Positions 9,887 through 18,753 of a stretch of 64,000 nucleotides of DNA are shown here, piece by piece. Numbering within the stretch: position 1 is the stretch's first letter; each line of letters starts with the position of its first letter. The position numbers and the translations under genes were made by a program. The notes beneath the pieces were generated by a model. The model did no database searches. It saw only the letters and a list, made by a program, of their open reading frames with translations, and had not been told where the DNA came from. The stretch is from Pseudoalteromonas ulvae UL12 (GTDB lineage Bacteria; Pseudomonadota; Gammaproteobacteria; Enterobacterales; Alteromonadaceae), in contig NZ_AQHJ01000023.1 of the NCBI RefSeq assembly GCF_014925405.1, forward strand, positions 620,001 through 684,000, given 5' to 3'.

Positions 9887-9996
9887 CTAGGGTCATCACC
9901 TATTTATGGGGAACAACCACACCACATAGGTGTTGCCTTGCCTAAATACCAAACAGGCAGCTGCAAATTTAACCCTGAAAGGTCAACAGACCCTAG
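9887..9996. other. Inverted-repeat element, possible structured RNA
   Basis: A 110-bp element between two convergent genes is closed by a perfect 8-bp pair (CTAGGGTC 9887-9894, GACCCTAG 9989-9996). Inside are a perfect 7-bp stem (9897-9903 with 9926-9932), a 5-bp stem (9939-9943 with 9955-9959), a GCAGCTGC palindrome (9957-9964) and a small hairpin (9972-9983). This is a multi-branched arrangement. The right arm ends one base before the stop codon of the minus-strand gene. I compared it by eye with common riboswitches, 4.5S RNA and attC sites and found no match. It could be a structured RNA on either strand or a small non-autonomous repeat. Confidence 0.4.
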
Positions 9997-12543
9997 TTAA
10001 ATGCAAGGATGATTGTACTGTTTAATGAAGGCCGTACACTCATGTGCTGTCAGTGGTTCACTGAAAAAGTAACCTTGAATCACTGGGCACTGTAATTGTT
10101 TTAAGAAATGTAATTGTTTCTCTTGTTCGACCCCTTCAGCAACTAAACCTAAATGTAAACTTTTTGCCAAAGCGATAATCGCCGAAACAATTTGGCTATT
10201 CCCGTACTCCTCAGGAATATTCGCAATGAAACTAGCGTCAATTTTTAATGTATTGATTGGTAATTGCGTCAAATAACTCAGTGCCGAAAATCCAGTACCA
10301 AAATCATCTAATGCGATTTTTATTCCCAATTCATTTAGCTCTTCCAGAACCGATTTCGCTTCGCTCAAAGAACAAATAAAGCTACTCTCGGTGATTTCTA
10401 TTTCTATCCGATTGGCTGGAATTTGCCATTGTAACAGTGCATTTTTTATCGCCAGTACTAAGTTTCCCTGCGAAAAATGCAAAGCCGATATGTTTATTGC
10501 CACATGCTCAAAGGGGATATCTTGTGCTATCCACAGCTGCACTTGCTGACATGCTCGGTTAATCACCCACAAATCGAGCTCAACAATCAAACCGAGTGAC
10601 TCTGCTATTGGAATAAATTGGGCAGGTGAAATAGCGCCAAGCTCATTGCATTGCCATCGAATTAACGCCTCAACCCCCGCTATTTGATTGCTATTGATAT
10701 TGATTTTAGGTTGATAAAACAGCTCAAATGCATCAGTCCGTAATGCTTTTTTAAAATGTGTTTCCAACGCCAGTCTTTCTAATGAGCGTGTATTCATCAC
10801 AGGTTTATATAAATGAAAGGCATTTCGACCTAGCTCTTTACTGCGATACATGGCAATGTCAGCATGCTTCAATAAGTTGTGTGAATCTGTTGCATCTGTA
10901 GGATAAACGGCTGCGCCAATTGAGGTGGTAATCGAGACATCGAGGCCATTGAGCTTAAATGGAGCTTTTAATTGCGACAGTAATACATTTGCAAATGTGG
11001 TCAATTGCTCTTCGTCCTTCACATTAGTGAGTAATAATGTGAATTCGTCGCCACCTAAACGGGCCAATGTATCCCCTTCATGAACACATTTTTGGAGACG
11101 TTCGGCCACTTGCTTTAAGAGAACATCACCAACATTGTGTCCCATAGTGTCATTAATTTGTTTAAAATGATCGAGATCGAGGAACATCACGGCTAACTTG
11201 CTTTTATCTCTGTGGGCCATCGACAAAGCCATATCTAGACGATCGCTAAACAGCCGACGATTTGGTAAATGTGTAAGTTCATCAAAGTAGGCCAGTGAAA
11301 TAATCCGCTTTTCGGCTTTTTTTCGCTCGGTAATATCGCTAAAAATAGCAGCATAAAGTAACTCATCATCAGGCTCTTTGATTTCGATAATCGTCAGCCA
11401 CTCCAGATAGACCTCACCAGTTTTCTTTTTATTCCAAATTTCTCCTTGCCACATATGCTCACGGCGTAAAGAGGCCCACATTTGATCATAAAAAGCTTGA
11501 TCATGCTTGCCTGAACTTAAAATACTCGGCGTCTGGCCAACCACCTCATGCGCTGTATATCCAGTGAGTGTCGTAAATGCTGGGTTAACTTGAAAAATAG
11601 TGCCATGACAATCTGTAATCATCACCCCATCTAATGATGCATTGATAATTTGCTTGGCTAAAAACAGACTCTTTTGAGACGCTTTGAGTGCTTGATTACG
11701 TTGCGTCAATGCCATCTCTAATTCAGTCATGTAGGCGACTTCAATATCTGTAATGATATGACTCAGGGATAACATGCCGCATATTTTTTCATCTGAATTA
11801 ACAACCACTAAATGACGAATGTGATTATCTGTCAACTGTTGATAAGCACGATACAAACTTGTTTCTTTTGTCACTGTTTCTAAAGGCCAACTCGCTAATG
11901 ACCAGCATGAATGTTGAATATGTTCGCTCGCCACCACATTGAGTAAATCACGCTCTGTGATAATGCCCATTTGTTGTAATGATGCATTAAACACTAACAC
12001 AGCATTTACTTGTCGCTCATGCATATAACGGGCAACCGTATCGATACCATCTGTCGCAGGTAAAACAGGCACGTTTCGATCATAACTTTGGTCGACTAAC
12101 CTGAAATTAAGATAATGCTCAAGTCCTTGGTTTCTAACGACATCGCTTAAGCTAATCATGCCACACGGTCGATCATTTTCGTCAACGACCAATAAATGAC
12201 GAATATGATGCTGATGATACACAGCAGCTACATCACTCAAAGGTGCACACTTAGAAATATGTAGGACTGGCTGGCTCATAAACTCTATGATGGGCTGAGC
12301 AGAGTAAGCTGTGGCGGTAAAATCTATTTTCCTACAGTCTGATTCTGTCCAAATCCCTATAATCTCTTGATTTTCATTGGCAATAAAAACGGCACTCACA
12401 TCATGCTTTCGCATCTGTACTGCAGCCTGCTGCAGTGTCATCGAGATATCACAGGTTATTAGTTGAGTTGACATCACTTGCGCAACTCGGATCCTTTGAG
12501 CATTGAACTGCATTCTTAGCGCCATTTTATGAAATAAAAACAT
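9997..12543 (-). CDS. Tandem CBS, PAS, GGDEF and EAL domain protein
   Basis: An 848-residue soluble c-di-GMP enzyme. Four CBS repeats lie in about residues 20-270, each with the xxGxIxxxD-type end (GIWTESD, GMISLSD, GIITERD, GMLSLSH). They are followed by a PAS domain (about 295-405) and a GGDEF domain with an intact GGDEF (about 496-500). The EAL domain has EALIRW (about 625), NISALHF, IEITES, LDDFGTGFSAL, LKIDASF, VAEGVEQ and IQGYFF. Both cyclase and phosphodiesterase motifs are intact. The inhibitory site is not canonical (HEGD instead of RxxD five residues before GGDEF). CBS domains usually bind adenosine nucleotides, so energy-state input is a reasonable inference. The ATG at 12543 has a weak ribosome site; an ATG six codons later is possible. 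Confidence 0.9.
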   Translation of the reverse strand: MFLFHKMALRMQFNAQRIRVAQVMSTQLITCDISMTLQQAAVQMRKHDVSAVFIANENQEIIGIWTESDCRKIDFTATAYSAQPIIEFMSQPVLHISKCAPLSDVAAVYHQHHIRHLLVVDENDRPCGMISLSDVVRNQGLEHYLNFRLVDQSYDRNVPVLPATDGIDTVARYMHERQVNAVLVFNASLQQMGIITERDLLNVVASEHIQHSCWSLASWPLETVTKETSLYRAYQQLTDNHIRHLVVVNSDEKICGMLSLSHIITDIEVAYMTELEMALTQRNQALKASQKSLFLAKQIINASLDGVMITDCHGTIFQVNPAFTTLTGYTAHEVVGQTPSILSSGKHDQAFYDQMWASLRREHMWQGEIWNKKKTGEVYLEWLTIIEIKEPDDELLYAAIFSDITERKKAEKRIISLAYFDELTHLPNRRLFSDRLDMALSMAHRDKSKLAVMFLDLDHFKQINDTMGHNVGDVLLKQVAERLQKCVHEGDTLARLGGDEFTLLLTNVKDEEQLTTFANVLLSQLKAPFKLNGLDVSITTSIGAAVYPTDATDSHNLLKHADIAMYRSKELGRNAFHLYKPVMNTRSLERLALETHFKKALRTDAFELFYQPKININSNQIAGVEALIRWQCNELGAISPAQFIPIAESLGLIVELDLWVINRACQQVQLWIAQDIPFEHVAINISALHFSQGNLVLAIKNALLQWQIPANRIEIEITESSFICSLSEAKSVLEELNELGIKIALDDFGTGFSALSYLTQLPINTLKIDASFIANIPEEYGNSQIVSAIIALAKSLHLGLVAEGVEQEKQLHFLKQLQCPVIQGYFFSEPLTAHECTAFIKQYNHPCI

Positions 12544-12632
12544 GGATCACTTTAACAAATTTGGCGTATAGTGAAATTGATGAAGAACAAGGTACATTAC
12601 AAAAAGCAGATTATTTTCAAAAAGGAATGATA

Positions 12633-12938
12633 ATGCCGAGCTTCCCTATTTTATGCTTTACTGTTGGCTTTGATGAAATCAGTTATTTTGCGAAACAAAC
12701 CACCTTGAATGAATATCTCGAAAGTCTACCGACCAGCATGCATCAAGATTTACGTTTAGTGTGTCAAAATGGTATGGAGTACGATGGTGCGTTCAACCCC
12801 CTAGGGCAAGTGCCACTTGAAGATTTTAGCCATAAAGTGAAGCACACCTTAGTATTAGAAGGGCAATGCTGTATCGATAAAGTACAGTTAAATGATTACG
12901 ATCAGGGCTTTGCTCTGTTAGCCGAATTTGCCCAATAA
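12633..12938 (+). CDS. Small protein of unknown function
   Basis: I do not recognise this 101-residue protein. It is acidic and soluble-looking, without signal peptide or membrane segment (PSFPILCFTVGFDEISYF at the N-terminus, a Cys-Cys pair near the C-terminus). The ATG at 12633 has AAAGGA six bases upstream; the open frame begins further up at a TTG (12561) that lacks a ribosome site. It is divergent from the CBS-PAS-GGDEF-EAL gene and its stop lies 3 bp from the stop of the deacetylase gene on the other strand. Confidence 0.6.
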   Translation: MPSFPILCFTVGFDEISYFAKQTTLNEYLESLPTSMHQDLRLVCQNGMEYDGAFNPLGQVPLEDFSHKVKHTLVLEGQCCIDKVQLNDYDQGFALLAEFAQ

Positions 12939-12941
12939 CAG

Positions 12942-13859
12942 CTAGCCATGCGCCAAAGCTTTTATATGCTCTGTTACGCTGCGGCCTAAGGAAGATAAAT
13001 CGTAGCCTCCTTCAAGCATTGAAATAACGCCTTTGCTATTGCACGATTTGCTCAATTGAATCACTTGCTCGGTAAACCAAGTATAGTCAGCCTCAACTAA
13101 CGTCAGTCCGCCCATATCATCTTCTAAATGAGCATCAAAGCCTGCACTGATAAAAATAAGTTCAGGATTAAATAATGTCAGCGCAGGTAACCAGCGGTTC
13201 ATCACAATCGTTCGCAACTCATCGCCACCTTGACCTGCACTTAATGGGGAATTGAGTATGTGTGCGGTACTATCAATTGCCGTATTCGGGTAAAAAGGAT
13301 GTTGAAACAACGAACAAAACATCACTCGTTCATCTCCAACGAAGATATCTTGAGTCCCATTTCCATGGTGCACATCAATATCTAATATTGCGATACGCTG
13401 AACCCCTAAATTCAATGCATATTGAGCTGCAATCGCCAGATTATTCACCACACAAAACCCAGATGACGTGTCTTTATTAGCATGATGCCCAGGCGGCCTG
13501 ACGGAACAAAAAGCAGCATCTAATTGACCCGAGATAATTTCATCAACAGCCAACACACCCGCACCAACTGCTCGCTCAATGGCTTTAAAGCTATCAGGAC
13601 ACAGCCATGTATCGCCATCTAAATCTTGTAAACCATCCAGTGGAATGTTACCCAAAATATGCTTTATGTGTTCATCACTATGAACGAGTCCGATATGTTC
13701 CAACGTGCCTTTAGGTGCAAGCTTATGTTGTACTTCCAGATCAACACCGGATGCTAACAACCGATCTGAAATGGCATCAAGCCGCTCAGGACATTCAGGA
13801 TGCTCTGCAGTCATTTTATGTTTTCGACAAGCCGGATGAGAAATGATTGCTGTACGCAT
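12942..13859 (-). CDS. Histone deacetylase family protein (AcuC/HDAC-like)
   Basis: A zinc-dependent amidohydrolase of the HDAC/acetoin-utilisation fold with 305 residues. Visible motifs are HPECPERL, RPPGHHA (catalytic His pair), LDIDVHHGNGTQ (zinc ligands Asp and His), SAGFDAH (second zinc Asp) and MLEGGYDL. All zinc ligands are present, so it should be active. The substrate in bacteria is usually an acetylated polyamine or small amide, which the sequence does not settle. It is monocistronic and convergent with the small gene at 12633. Confidence 0.92.
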   Translation of the reverse strand: MRTAIISHPACRKHKMTAEHPECPERLDAISDRLLASGVDLEVQHKLAPKGTLEHIGLVHSDEHIKHILGNIPLDGLQDLDGDTWLCPDSFKAIERAVGAGVLAVDEIISGQLDAAFCSVRPPGHHANKDTSSGFCVVNNLAIAAQYALNLGVQRIAILDIDVHHGNGTQDIFVGDERVMFCSLFQHPFYPNTAIDSTAHILNSPLSAGQGGDELRTIVMNRWLPALTLFNPELIFISAGFDAHLEDDMGGLTLVEADYTWFTEQVIQLSKSCNSKGVISMLEGGYDLSSLGRSVTEHIKALAHG

Positions 13860-13982
13860 GATGATTACCTGAAAAATATAAAATTGTAAAAGGCAGTGTT
13901 TATATTGATTTAGCTATGTATCCAACACCGAGGCCGAGATAAACACAGTACAAACATTGAATAATCGCTTATTGAAGGGTAA

Positions 13983-14006
13983 CAAAGCCATCTTGTGATG
14001 GCTTTG
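13983..14006 (-). terminator. Probable terminator of the serine hydrolase operon
   Basis: A perfect 10-bp stem (CAAAGCCATC/GATGGCTTTG, 4-base loop) lies 25 bp after the stop of the minus-strand gene at 14032. The tail is only moderately T-rich. Confidence 0.6.
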
Positions 14007-14031
14007 CGACTTTGGTCGGTTATGAAGTGCT

Positions 14032-15579
14032 TTATTTCGATTTCACTTTCAAGTGTAAGTTATGAAAATCAAAACTAAAGTCAGTAATGGCTGGTGAGAC
14101 AGCCCGCATTGTCACGCTTTTTACCGAGTTATCTGCATTGAGTTGAAATTCCACAAAGGCATCAGCTTCTAATAACTTTTCATCCCAACGTGCAATAAAA
14201 GTATTACCATTGTAATGCTCTAATGTGCCTTTTAAGCGTGCGGTATGGGTAAAATCAATTCTTAAATTACCTTTTTCATCAGTAATATTTATATCGCCAT
14301 ACCAAGCATCTTGATAAGCATTCGCGTAGATTGCATTCGGCAAAGCGGCTTGTTTATTTTTTACTGCTGCCAACTGAGATTGAGCATACGCTTTTTCTTT
14401 ACCTTCAAAATGTTTGATGGCCAGCTCTTCAACCCAGTCTTTATCTTCAAGTCCTAATGCATCCTCAAGAACTTCATGAGTAATCGCAGATAAAGCACTA
14501 AATGCCTGCTGATTTGATAAGACAACTATTCCAAGCTCTTTTTCTGGTAATAACGTAACTTGCGAGACCATGCCTAAGATCCCTCCTCCATGGGCCATTT
14601 TTTTATAGCCATGATAATCTTCTATGCTCCAGCCAAGCCCATAGCCTCTAAACTGTTGACGATATGCATCAAACGCTCTTTTCGATGCTTTACTGGTAAT
14701 ATGCAAATGCCACATTTCTTGCTGTGACTTTTCACTAAATAAAGCTTCACCGCTTGGTAATTTACCTTCATTAAGTTGTAGACGTAACCACTTACTCATG
14801 TCGGCCACGCTCGATGCTATCGCCCCTGCACCACGGAAATCTTCAAGGTAATTAACAAAAAAAGGAGTTAACTGACCTTCCATCGGAATGTGCCCTGTTG
14901 CCCAATTGCCATTACTTTTTGGAATACGTGAAAAGCCCGCCTTTGAATCATGCATGGCTAAAGGCGCAAGTATCTTTTGCTCAATAAAATCTTGCCAAGA
15001 TTGACCCGACACACGTGCAACCACTTCACCGGCAGTCACAAACATTAAGTTGTTATAGGCATACTGACTACGAAAGCTGGAATCAGGCTGTAAATGCTGT
15101 AAACCCGCTAAAATCTCTTTAACTGTTTTGTCGGTATCTGGCCAAATAAGTAAATCACCTTCTCCCAACCCTAAGCCACTGCGATGACTTAATAAATCAC
15201 GAATGCGCATTTCACGGGTTACATATGGGTCGGCGAGTCGAAACTCTGGAATATGATCAATAACGCGGTCATCCCAGCTCAGCTTACCTTGCTCAATTAA
15301 CATAGCCAATGCAGCACTTGTAAAAGCTTTAGTATTAGAGGCGATTCCAAATAAAGTCTGTGCTGTGACCGCTTTTTTCGTATCAAGGTGCGCCACGCCA
15401 AAACCTTTAGCCAACACAACCTGATCATTTTGCACCACAGCGACCGCCATACCTGGCACATTAAAACGCGCCATTGACTTTTCGATGACTGCTGAGAGTT
15501 TGTCTGCATCAACCTCTGCGGTACTATTAAAAGACAGTAACCCTAAGCCAATAGCCGCAGCTAAGAAACATCGTTTCAT
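14032..15579 (-). CDS. Exported serine hydrolase, beta-lactamase/esterase family
   Basis: A 515-residue class C beta-lactamase-like serine hydrolase. A Sec signal peptide (MKRCFLAAAIGLGLLSFNSTA) precedes the catalytic domain, with SxxK at S81-N-T-K84, YxN at Y175-N-N177 and an HGGGILG motif. A C-terminal DUF3471-like beta domain (about residues 400-510) is typical of peptidase/esterase members and not of true beta-lactamases. It is probably periplasmic. It is the last gene of the minus-strand run 17515-14032, 22 bp after the cyclotransferase gene. A role in D-amino-acid peptide or ester hydrolysis is inference. Confidence 0.88.
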   Translation of the reverse strand: MKRCFLAAAIGLGLLSFNSTAEVDADKLSAVIEKSMARFNVPGMAVAVVQNDQVVLAKGFGVAHLDTKKAVTAQTLFGIASNTKAFTSAALAMLIEQGKLSWDDRVIDHIPEFRLADPYVTREMRIRDLLSHRSGLGLGEGDLLIWPDTDKTVKEILAGLQHLQPDSSFRSQYAYNNLMFVTAGEVVARVSGQSWQDFIEQKILAPLAMHDSKAGFSRIPKSNGNWATGHIPMEGQLTPFFVNYLEDFRGAGAIASSVADMSKWLRLQLNEGKLPSGEALFSEKSQQEMWHLHITSKASKRAFDAYRQQFRGYGLGWSIEDYHGYKKMAHGGGILGMVSQVTLLPEKELGIVVLSNQQAFSALSAITHEVLEDALGLEDKDWVEELAIKHFEGKEKAYAQSQLAAVKNKQAALPNAIYANAYQDAWYGDINITDEKGNLRIDFTHTARLKGTLEHYNGNTFIARWDEKLLEADAFVEFQLNADNSVKSVTMRAVSPAITDFSFDFHNLHLKVKSK

Positions 15580-15601
15580 GGACTTTCCTTATTTGTTTTA
15601 T

Positions 15602-16096
15602 TTATTTTTGATGGATTGCAAATTCTCGAGCTGCACGCGTTTTATCAGGGTCGACTTTCACAGCTTGCTGCTTAATTTTGTCAATGTACTCTTTGGGTAG
15701 CTCAGCCTCAATTGCTCCCGCAATAACATGCTGCAAATACCAATCATAAGGTAAAATTGAGTCATCGAGCATGTTGGCCACATAACAATACGCTTCAAAA
15801 GTTTGACCGTTATGTGTGGCCTTAATTTGAGCTTGAGAATAACGCGCTCCCTCAATTTCATCTAGGATTGCTTTTTCATCTTCGTTGAGAGCATACAATA
15901 CACCATAGAGAATATCTTGCGGATCGCCGGTATAAAATGCATCACATTTACCTGATTCATCTACACCTAATTTATGATAAGCCAATTGGTAACCTGTTAC
16001 CGTGGCAACTCCAATATGAGTGGCATTAGGCAGGCGAGCAAATAAACGCTTGGTAGACATATTTGAACCATATGCCAAGTTATAATATGTTTTCAT
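15602..16096 (-). CDS. Gamma-glutamylcyclotransferase family protein
   Basis: A 164-residue protein of the AIG2/GGCT fold. It shows the substrate loop YGSNM near the N-terminus, the GxLY strand (YGVLYAL) and the catalytic glutamate region EIEGARY. Members release 5-oxoproline from gamma-glutamyl compounds; the exact substrate is open. The ATG at 16096 overlaps the stop of the LysE gene in an ATGA arrangement, so the two are translationally coupled; I preferred it over the GTG two codons upstream. Confidence 0.85.
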   Translation of the reverse strand: MKTYYNLAYGSNMSTKRLFARLPNATHIGVATVTGYQLAYHKLGVDESGKCDAFYTGDPQDILYGVLYALNEDEKAILDEIEGARYSQAQIKATHNGQTFEAYCYVANMLDDSILPYDWYLQHVIAGAIEAELPKEYIDKIKQQAVKVDPDKTRAAREFAIHQK

Positions 16097-16716
16097 GACC
16101 ACACAACCCTTATTGCTAACACTAAAAGAACCACGCCAATTGCGCGATCAAACCAATGGCCACTGCGCAAAAAAAAGTGGCGAACGGCATGCTTACTTAA
16201 TACCAGCGACAACCCCGAAAACCATACCCACGTGGCAATGGCCATATAAACACCATAACTGATCTGTACGGCAGTCGGTGTGGTGGGATTAATCACTAAA
16301 GTAAACAGCGACAAGAAAAAAAGCGTCGCTTTTGGATTCAGGGCATTGGTTAAAAAGCCCTTCACAAAAGAGCGCCTCACAGATTCAGCCTTTAATACCT
16401 GTGCGCTTTGTTCATCTAAAGACTTATTTGCTGTTGACTGCAGTGCTTGAAATGCCATAAAAGCCAAATAAGCCGCTGCCAGGTATTTGAGCCAATTAAA
16501 TAGCGTTTCTGATTGTGAAATCACCAGAGCCACACCTAACAAGCAATAAGTAACATGCACTAAAATCCCCAGCCCAACACCTACACTGGCAAATAATGCA
16601 TTGCGTCGGCCATAGCTGATGCTTTGTTTTAAAATAATCGCAAAATCAGGCCCAGGGCTGGCAACTGCAAAAAAGTGCGCCAGCGCAATTAAAATGAACT
16701 CATCAAGATACGCCAT
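16093..16716 (-). CDS. LysE/RhtB family amino-acid exporter
   Basis: A 207-residue inner-membrane transporter with about six hydrophobic segments. The family signature AVASPGPDFAIILKQS near residue 17-32 and the NPKATLFFLSLF motif (about residue 125) are both clear. Relatives export amino acids such as homoserine or threonine. It overlaps the upstream unknown gene by 14 bp and the downstream cyclotransferase by 4 bp, so the three genes form one translationally coupled unit. Its cargo could be related to gamma-glutamyl turnover, but that is inference. Confidence 0.92.
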   Translation of the reverse strand: MAYLDEFILIALAHFFAVASPGPDFAIILKQSISYGRRNALFASVGVGLGILVHVTYCLLGVALVISQSETLFNWLKYLAAAYLAFMAFQALQSTANKSLDEQSAQVLKAESVRRSFVKGFLTNALNPKATLFFLSLFTLVINPTTPTAVQISYGVYMAIATWVWFSGLSLVLSKHAVRHFFLRSGHWFDRAIGVVLLVLAIRVVWS

Positions 16717-17515
16717 TTGCTCTCGCTTTATCTAACAAAGCTAAGAATATCGGCTCTGGAGTGTGCGCTAAGCGCTCTTCAATTTGCTTCATCGCTTTTT
16801 TATATTGGCTGCGTAGATGAGGCTTTAATTGCGCCGCCACCTTACGTTTATCGCTTCCTTTTAACGCCGATACTAACGCTAAGCACATCAGGTTTTCAGT
16901 TTCTGGTAAGCTCGCTTGACGATTGGCATAAGGGTTATAACACGAGCCACAGCCCCCTTTAAATTGATAAGCAGTATTACTGAGCATCACCCCAAATCCT
17001 AAAAAATGGGCTAACAAGTCAGTTGCTTGAGGTAAAAAGGCTTCACCACCAGGGGGCAACACCCCTTTTTGTTTAATCAGGATCATCGCCATCGCCTGCG
17101 CAAAGCTTGCGATTAAATCTTGCGGTTGGTTTATTTGCTGAGGATTAAACGAAATTAAAATAGGCTGATTTACAGGCACCACTAATTGAGCGAACTCTCC
17201 TCTACTAGCTCCAACAAATTGCATTTTTGGAAAAACATTAGGAGCTAATTGGTTTGGGGCCACTAAACGTAACGGCCAATGCTGCATACCCGCATATTTT
17301 ACCACTTGTTCAAACACCTGCTGTGCCATTGCATCGATTGAGCTGACTTGACCCGGAAAATACTGATTGGTTGGCAAGACAACTTGCGTTTGATCAATGA
17401 AAAAATGGCCATCAAAATGCTCAAAAGCCCAAACAAAGGTATCCATTATCCATTGATTTTCATTCTCACTGAGTAACGGTTTTGACTTAAACGTATCGGT
17501 TATAAAAGACAGCAT
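16703..17515 (-). CDS. Conserved-looking protein of unknown function
   Basis: I cannot assign this 270-residue soluble protein. It contains an aromatic N-terminal part (WIMDTFVWAFEHFDGHFF), a PPGGEAFLPQATDLLAHFLGFG segment, and a C-G-S-C-Y-N-P-Y-A-N-R cysteine motif (about residue 190) that could bind metal or be redox-active. The C-terminal third is basic and helical. The ATG at 17515 has GGA five bases upstream; a TTG three codons earlier is in frame. It heads the operon with the LysE exporter. Confidence 0.7.
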   Translation of the reverse strand: MLSFITDTFKSKPLLSENENQWIMDTFVWAFEHFDGHFFIDQTQVVLPTNQYFPGQVSSIDAMAQQVFEQVVKYAGMQHWPLRLVAPNQLAPNVFPKMQFVGASRGEFAQLVVPVNQPILISFNPQQINQPQDLIASFAQAMAMILIKQKGVLPPGGEAFLPQATDLLAHFLGFGVMLSNTAYQFKGGCGSCYNPYANRQASLPETENLMCLALVSALKGSDKRKVAAQLKPHLRSQYKKAMKQIEERLAHTPEPIFLALLDKARANGVS

Positions 17516-17595
17516 GATTTCCAACTACTTAAAACTGTAAAGTGACAATACTACGAATTAACAATGCAAAAGTATCAACAATGGCGCAATCACTA

Positions 17596-18072
17596 TTATT
17601 GATTAATTTGATGCGCTTGAGCCCATTGCCACGCTTGAGTGTTGTACAAAGGCACTGTCGATAGCGCATGGTGATGGCTACCACTGGATTCTTTAGTTGA
17701 ATACGACAAATACATCAGCGTCCGGCTCGGTGAATCATATATACGACGTACTTTTAGGCTTTTAAACAAAATACTTTTCGATTCTTTGAACACGACCTCT
17801 CCGTCTTTAGAAAAATCGATGTTTGCCATTTGTTCAGCTGTAATTGGGCCTGTTTGGCGACATGCAATCGACATATCTGAAGGATCGGCAAAATCTAAAT
17901 CCGCTTCAATATGACTAATGTGGCAAGTAATACCGGGCAACTTAGGATCTGTTTTAGCTTTAATGACCACATCTTTGGTAGTAAATAACCCTAAACTCAC
18001 TTTGCCCGCATCATCAGAACACCCCACCAGTGAAAACAGCAATGCGCCGCACGTCAGTAATTTCATCTTCAT
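17596..18072 (-). CDS. creA: CreA family protein, probable lipoprotein
   Basis: A 158-residue homologue of E. coli CreA, recognisable from ITCHISHIEADLDF, SIACRQTGPI, GEVVFKESKSILFKSLKVRRIYD and LMYLSYS. Unlike the E. coli protein, which has a plain signal peptide, the N-terminus MKMKLLTCGALLFSLVGC carries a lipobox, so this version is probably a lipoprotein. The molecular function of CreA is not established. The ATG at 18072 was chosen over an upstream start that adds an unconvincing leader. Confidence 0.88.
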   Translation of the reverse strand: MKMKLLTCGALLFSLVGCSDDAGKVSLGLFTTKDVVIKAKTDPKLPGITCHISHIEADLDFADPSDMSIACRQTGPITAEQMANIDFSKDGEVVFKESKSILFKSLKVRRIYDSPSRTLMYLSYSTKESSGSHHHALSTVPLYNTQAWQWAQAHQINQ

Positions 18073-18301
18073 AATCTCGTACCCTTTATAACTAAACGAT
18101 CCTGATAGAGCATCATAAAGAGGAAGAGCAGTAAAAAGCAATAAAGATTAGTTAAATAGCGCCAGGTAAGAGTAAAGCTCAGCTATTAGTACCTATAAAG
18201 GCTGAATTTATGAAAAATAGCGTGCATCAAGAATTCAATTATTGACTACGCTCATACCAATATGCAGAGATTAAGAACAAACTCTTAAAATTTGGGCATA
18301 A

Positions 18302-18329
18302 AAAAAACCTAGCCTTGGCTAGGTTTTTT
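18302..18329 (-). terminator. Intrinsic terminator of rpmB-rpmG
   Basis: The perfect stem CCTAGCC/GGCTAGG is flanked by A and T tracts of at least six bases. It lies 20 bp after the rpmG stop and reads as a terminator on both strands. Confidence 0.9.
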
Positions 18330-18348
18330 CTTCAAAGATAAAAATCAA

Positions 18349-18504
18349 TTACTTGATTTTAGCTTCTTTGAAAACAACGTGCTTACGGATTTTTGGATCA
18401 AACTTTTTGATTTCCATTTTTTCCGGCATGTTGCGCTTGTTTTTGTCGGTAGTGTAGAAATAACCAGTACCAGCAGTAGAAACTAAACGGATTTTATCAC
18501 GCAT
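18349..18504 (-). CDS. rpmG: 50S ribosomal protein bL33
   Basis: A 51-residue basic protein of the large ribosomal subunit, recognisable from [35 protein letters not shown] and [12 protein letters not shown]. It is the cysteine-free form, without the CxxC zinc pairs. It begins 12 bp after rpmB, with AAGGAG before the ATG, and is followed by the intrinsic terminator at 18302. Confidence 0.97.
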   Translation of the reverse strand: MRDKIRLVSTAGTGYFYTTDKNKRNMPEKMEIKKFDPKIRKHVVFKEAKIK

Positions 18505-18516
18505 GATTCAATCTCC

Positions 18517-18753
18517 TTAAATTTTTTCGCCACGAGCACGGATTTCGGTAAGAACCGCATCGATGCCTTTTTTATCAATAATACGCATACCTTTAGTAGT
18601 AAGACGTAGTTTTACAAAACGGTTTTCACTTTCAACCCAAAAACGGTGAGTTTGTAGGTTAGGTAGGAAACGACGTTTAGTTGCATTTCGTGCGTGTGAA
18701 CGGTTGTTACCAACCACTGGACGCTTACCTGTAACTTGACATACTTTAGACAT
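18517..18753 (-). CDS. rpmB: 50S ribosomal protein bL28
   Basis: A 78-residue large-subunit protein, recognisable from [21 protein letters not shown] and [20 protein letters not shown]. It is first in the rpmB-rpmG operon, with GGAG upstream of the ATG and a sigma-70-type promoter at 18840-18868. The neighbours radC and coaBC lie a little further up, as in E. coli, but bfd has been placed between radC and rpmB and mutM does not follow rpmG. Confidence 0.97.
   Translation of the reverse strand: MSKVCQVTGKRPVVGNNRSHARNATKRRFLPNLQTHRFWVESENRFVKLRLTTKGMRIIDKKGIDAVLTEIRARGEKI

Noticed and set aside
9880..9996. c-di-GMP riboswitch linked to the GGDEF-EAL genes
   Set aside because: It lies downstream of both genes and lacks the GEMM core motifs; the inverted-repeat element is kept as unassigned.
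14032..15579. True class C beta-lactamase
   Set aside because: The SxxK and YxN motifs are shared with esterases and peptidases, and the DUF3471-like C-terminus argues against antibiotic resistance.
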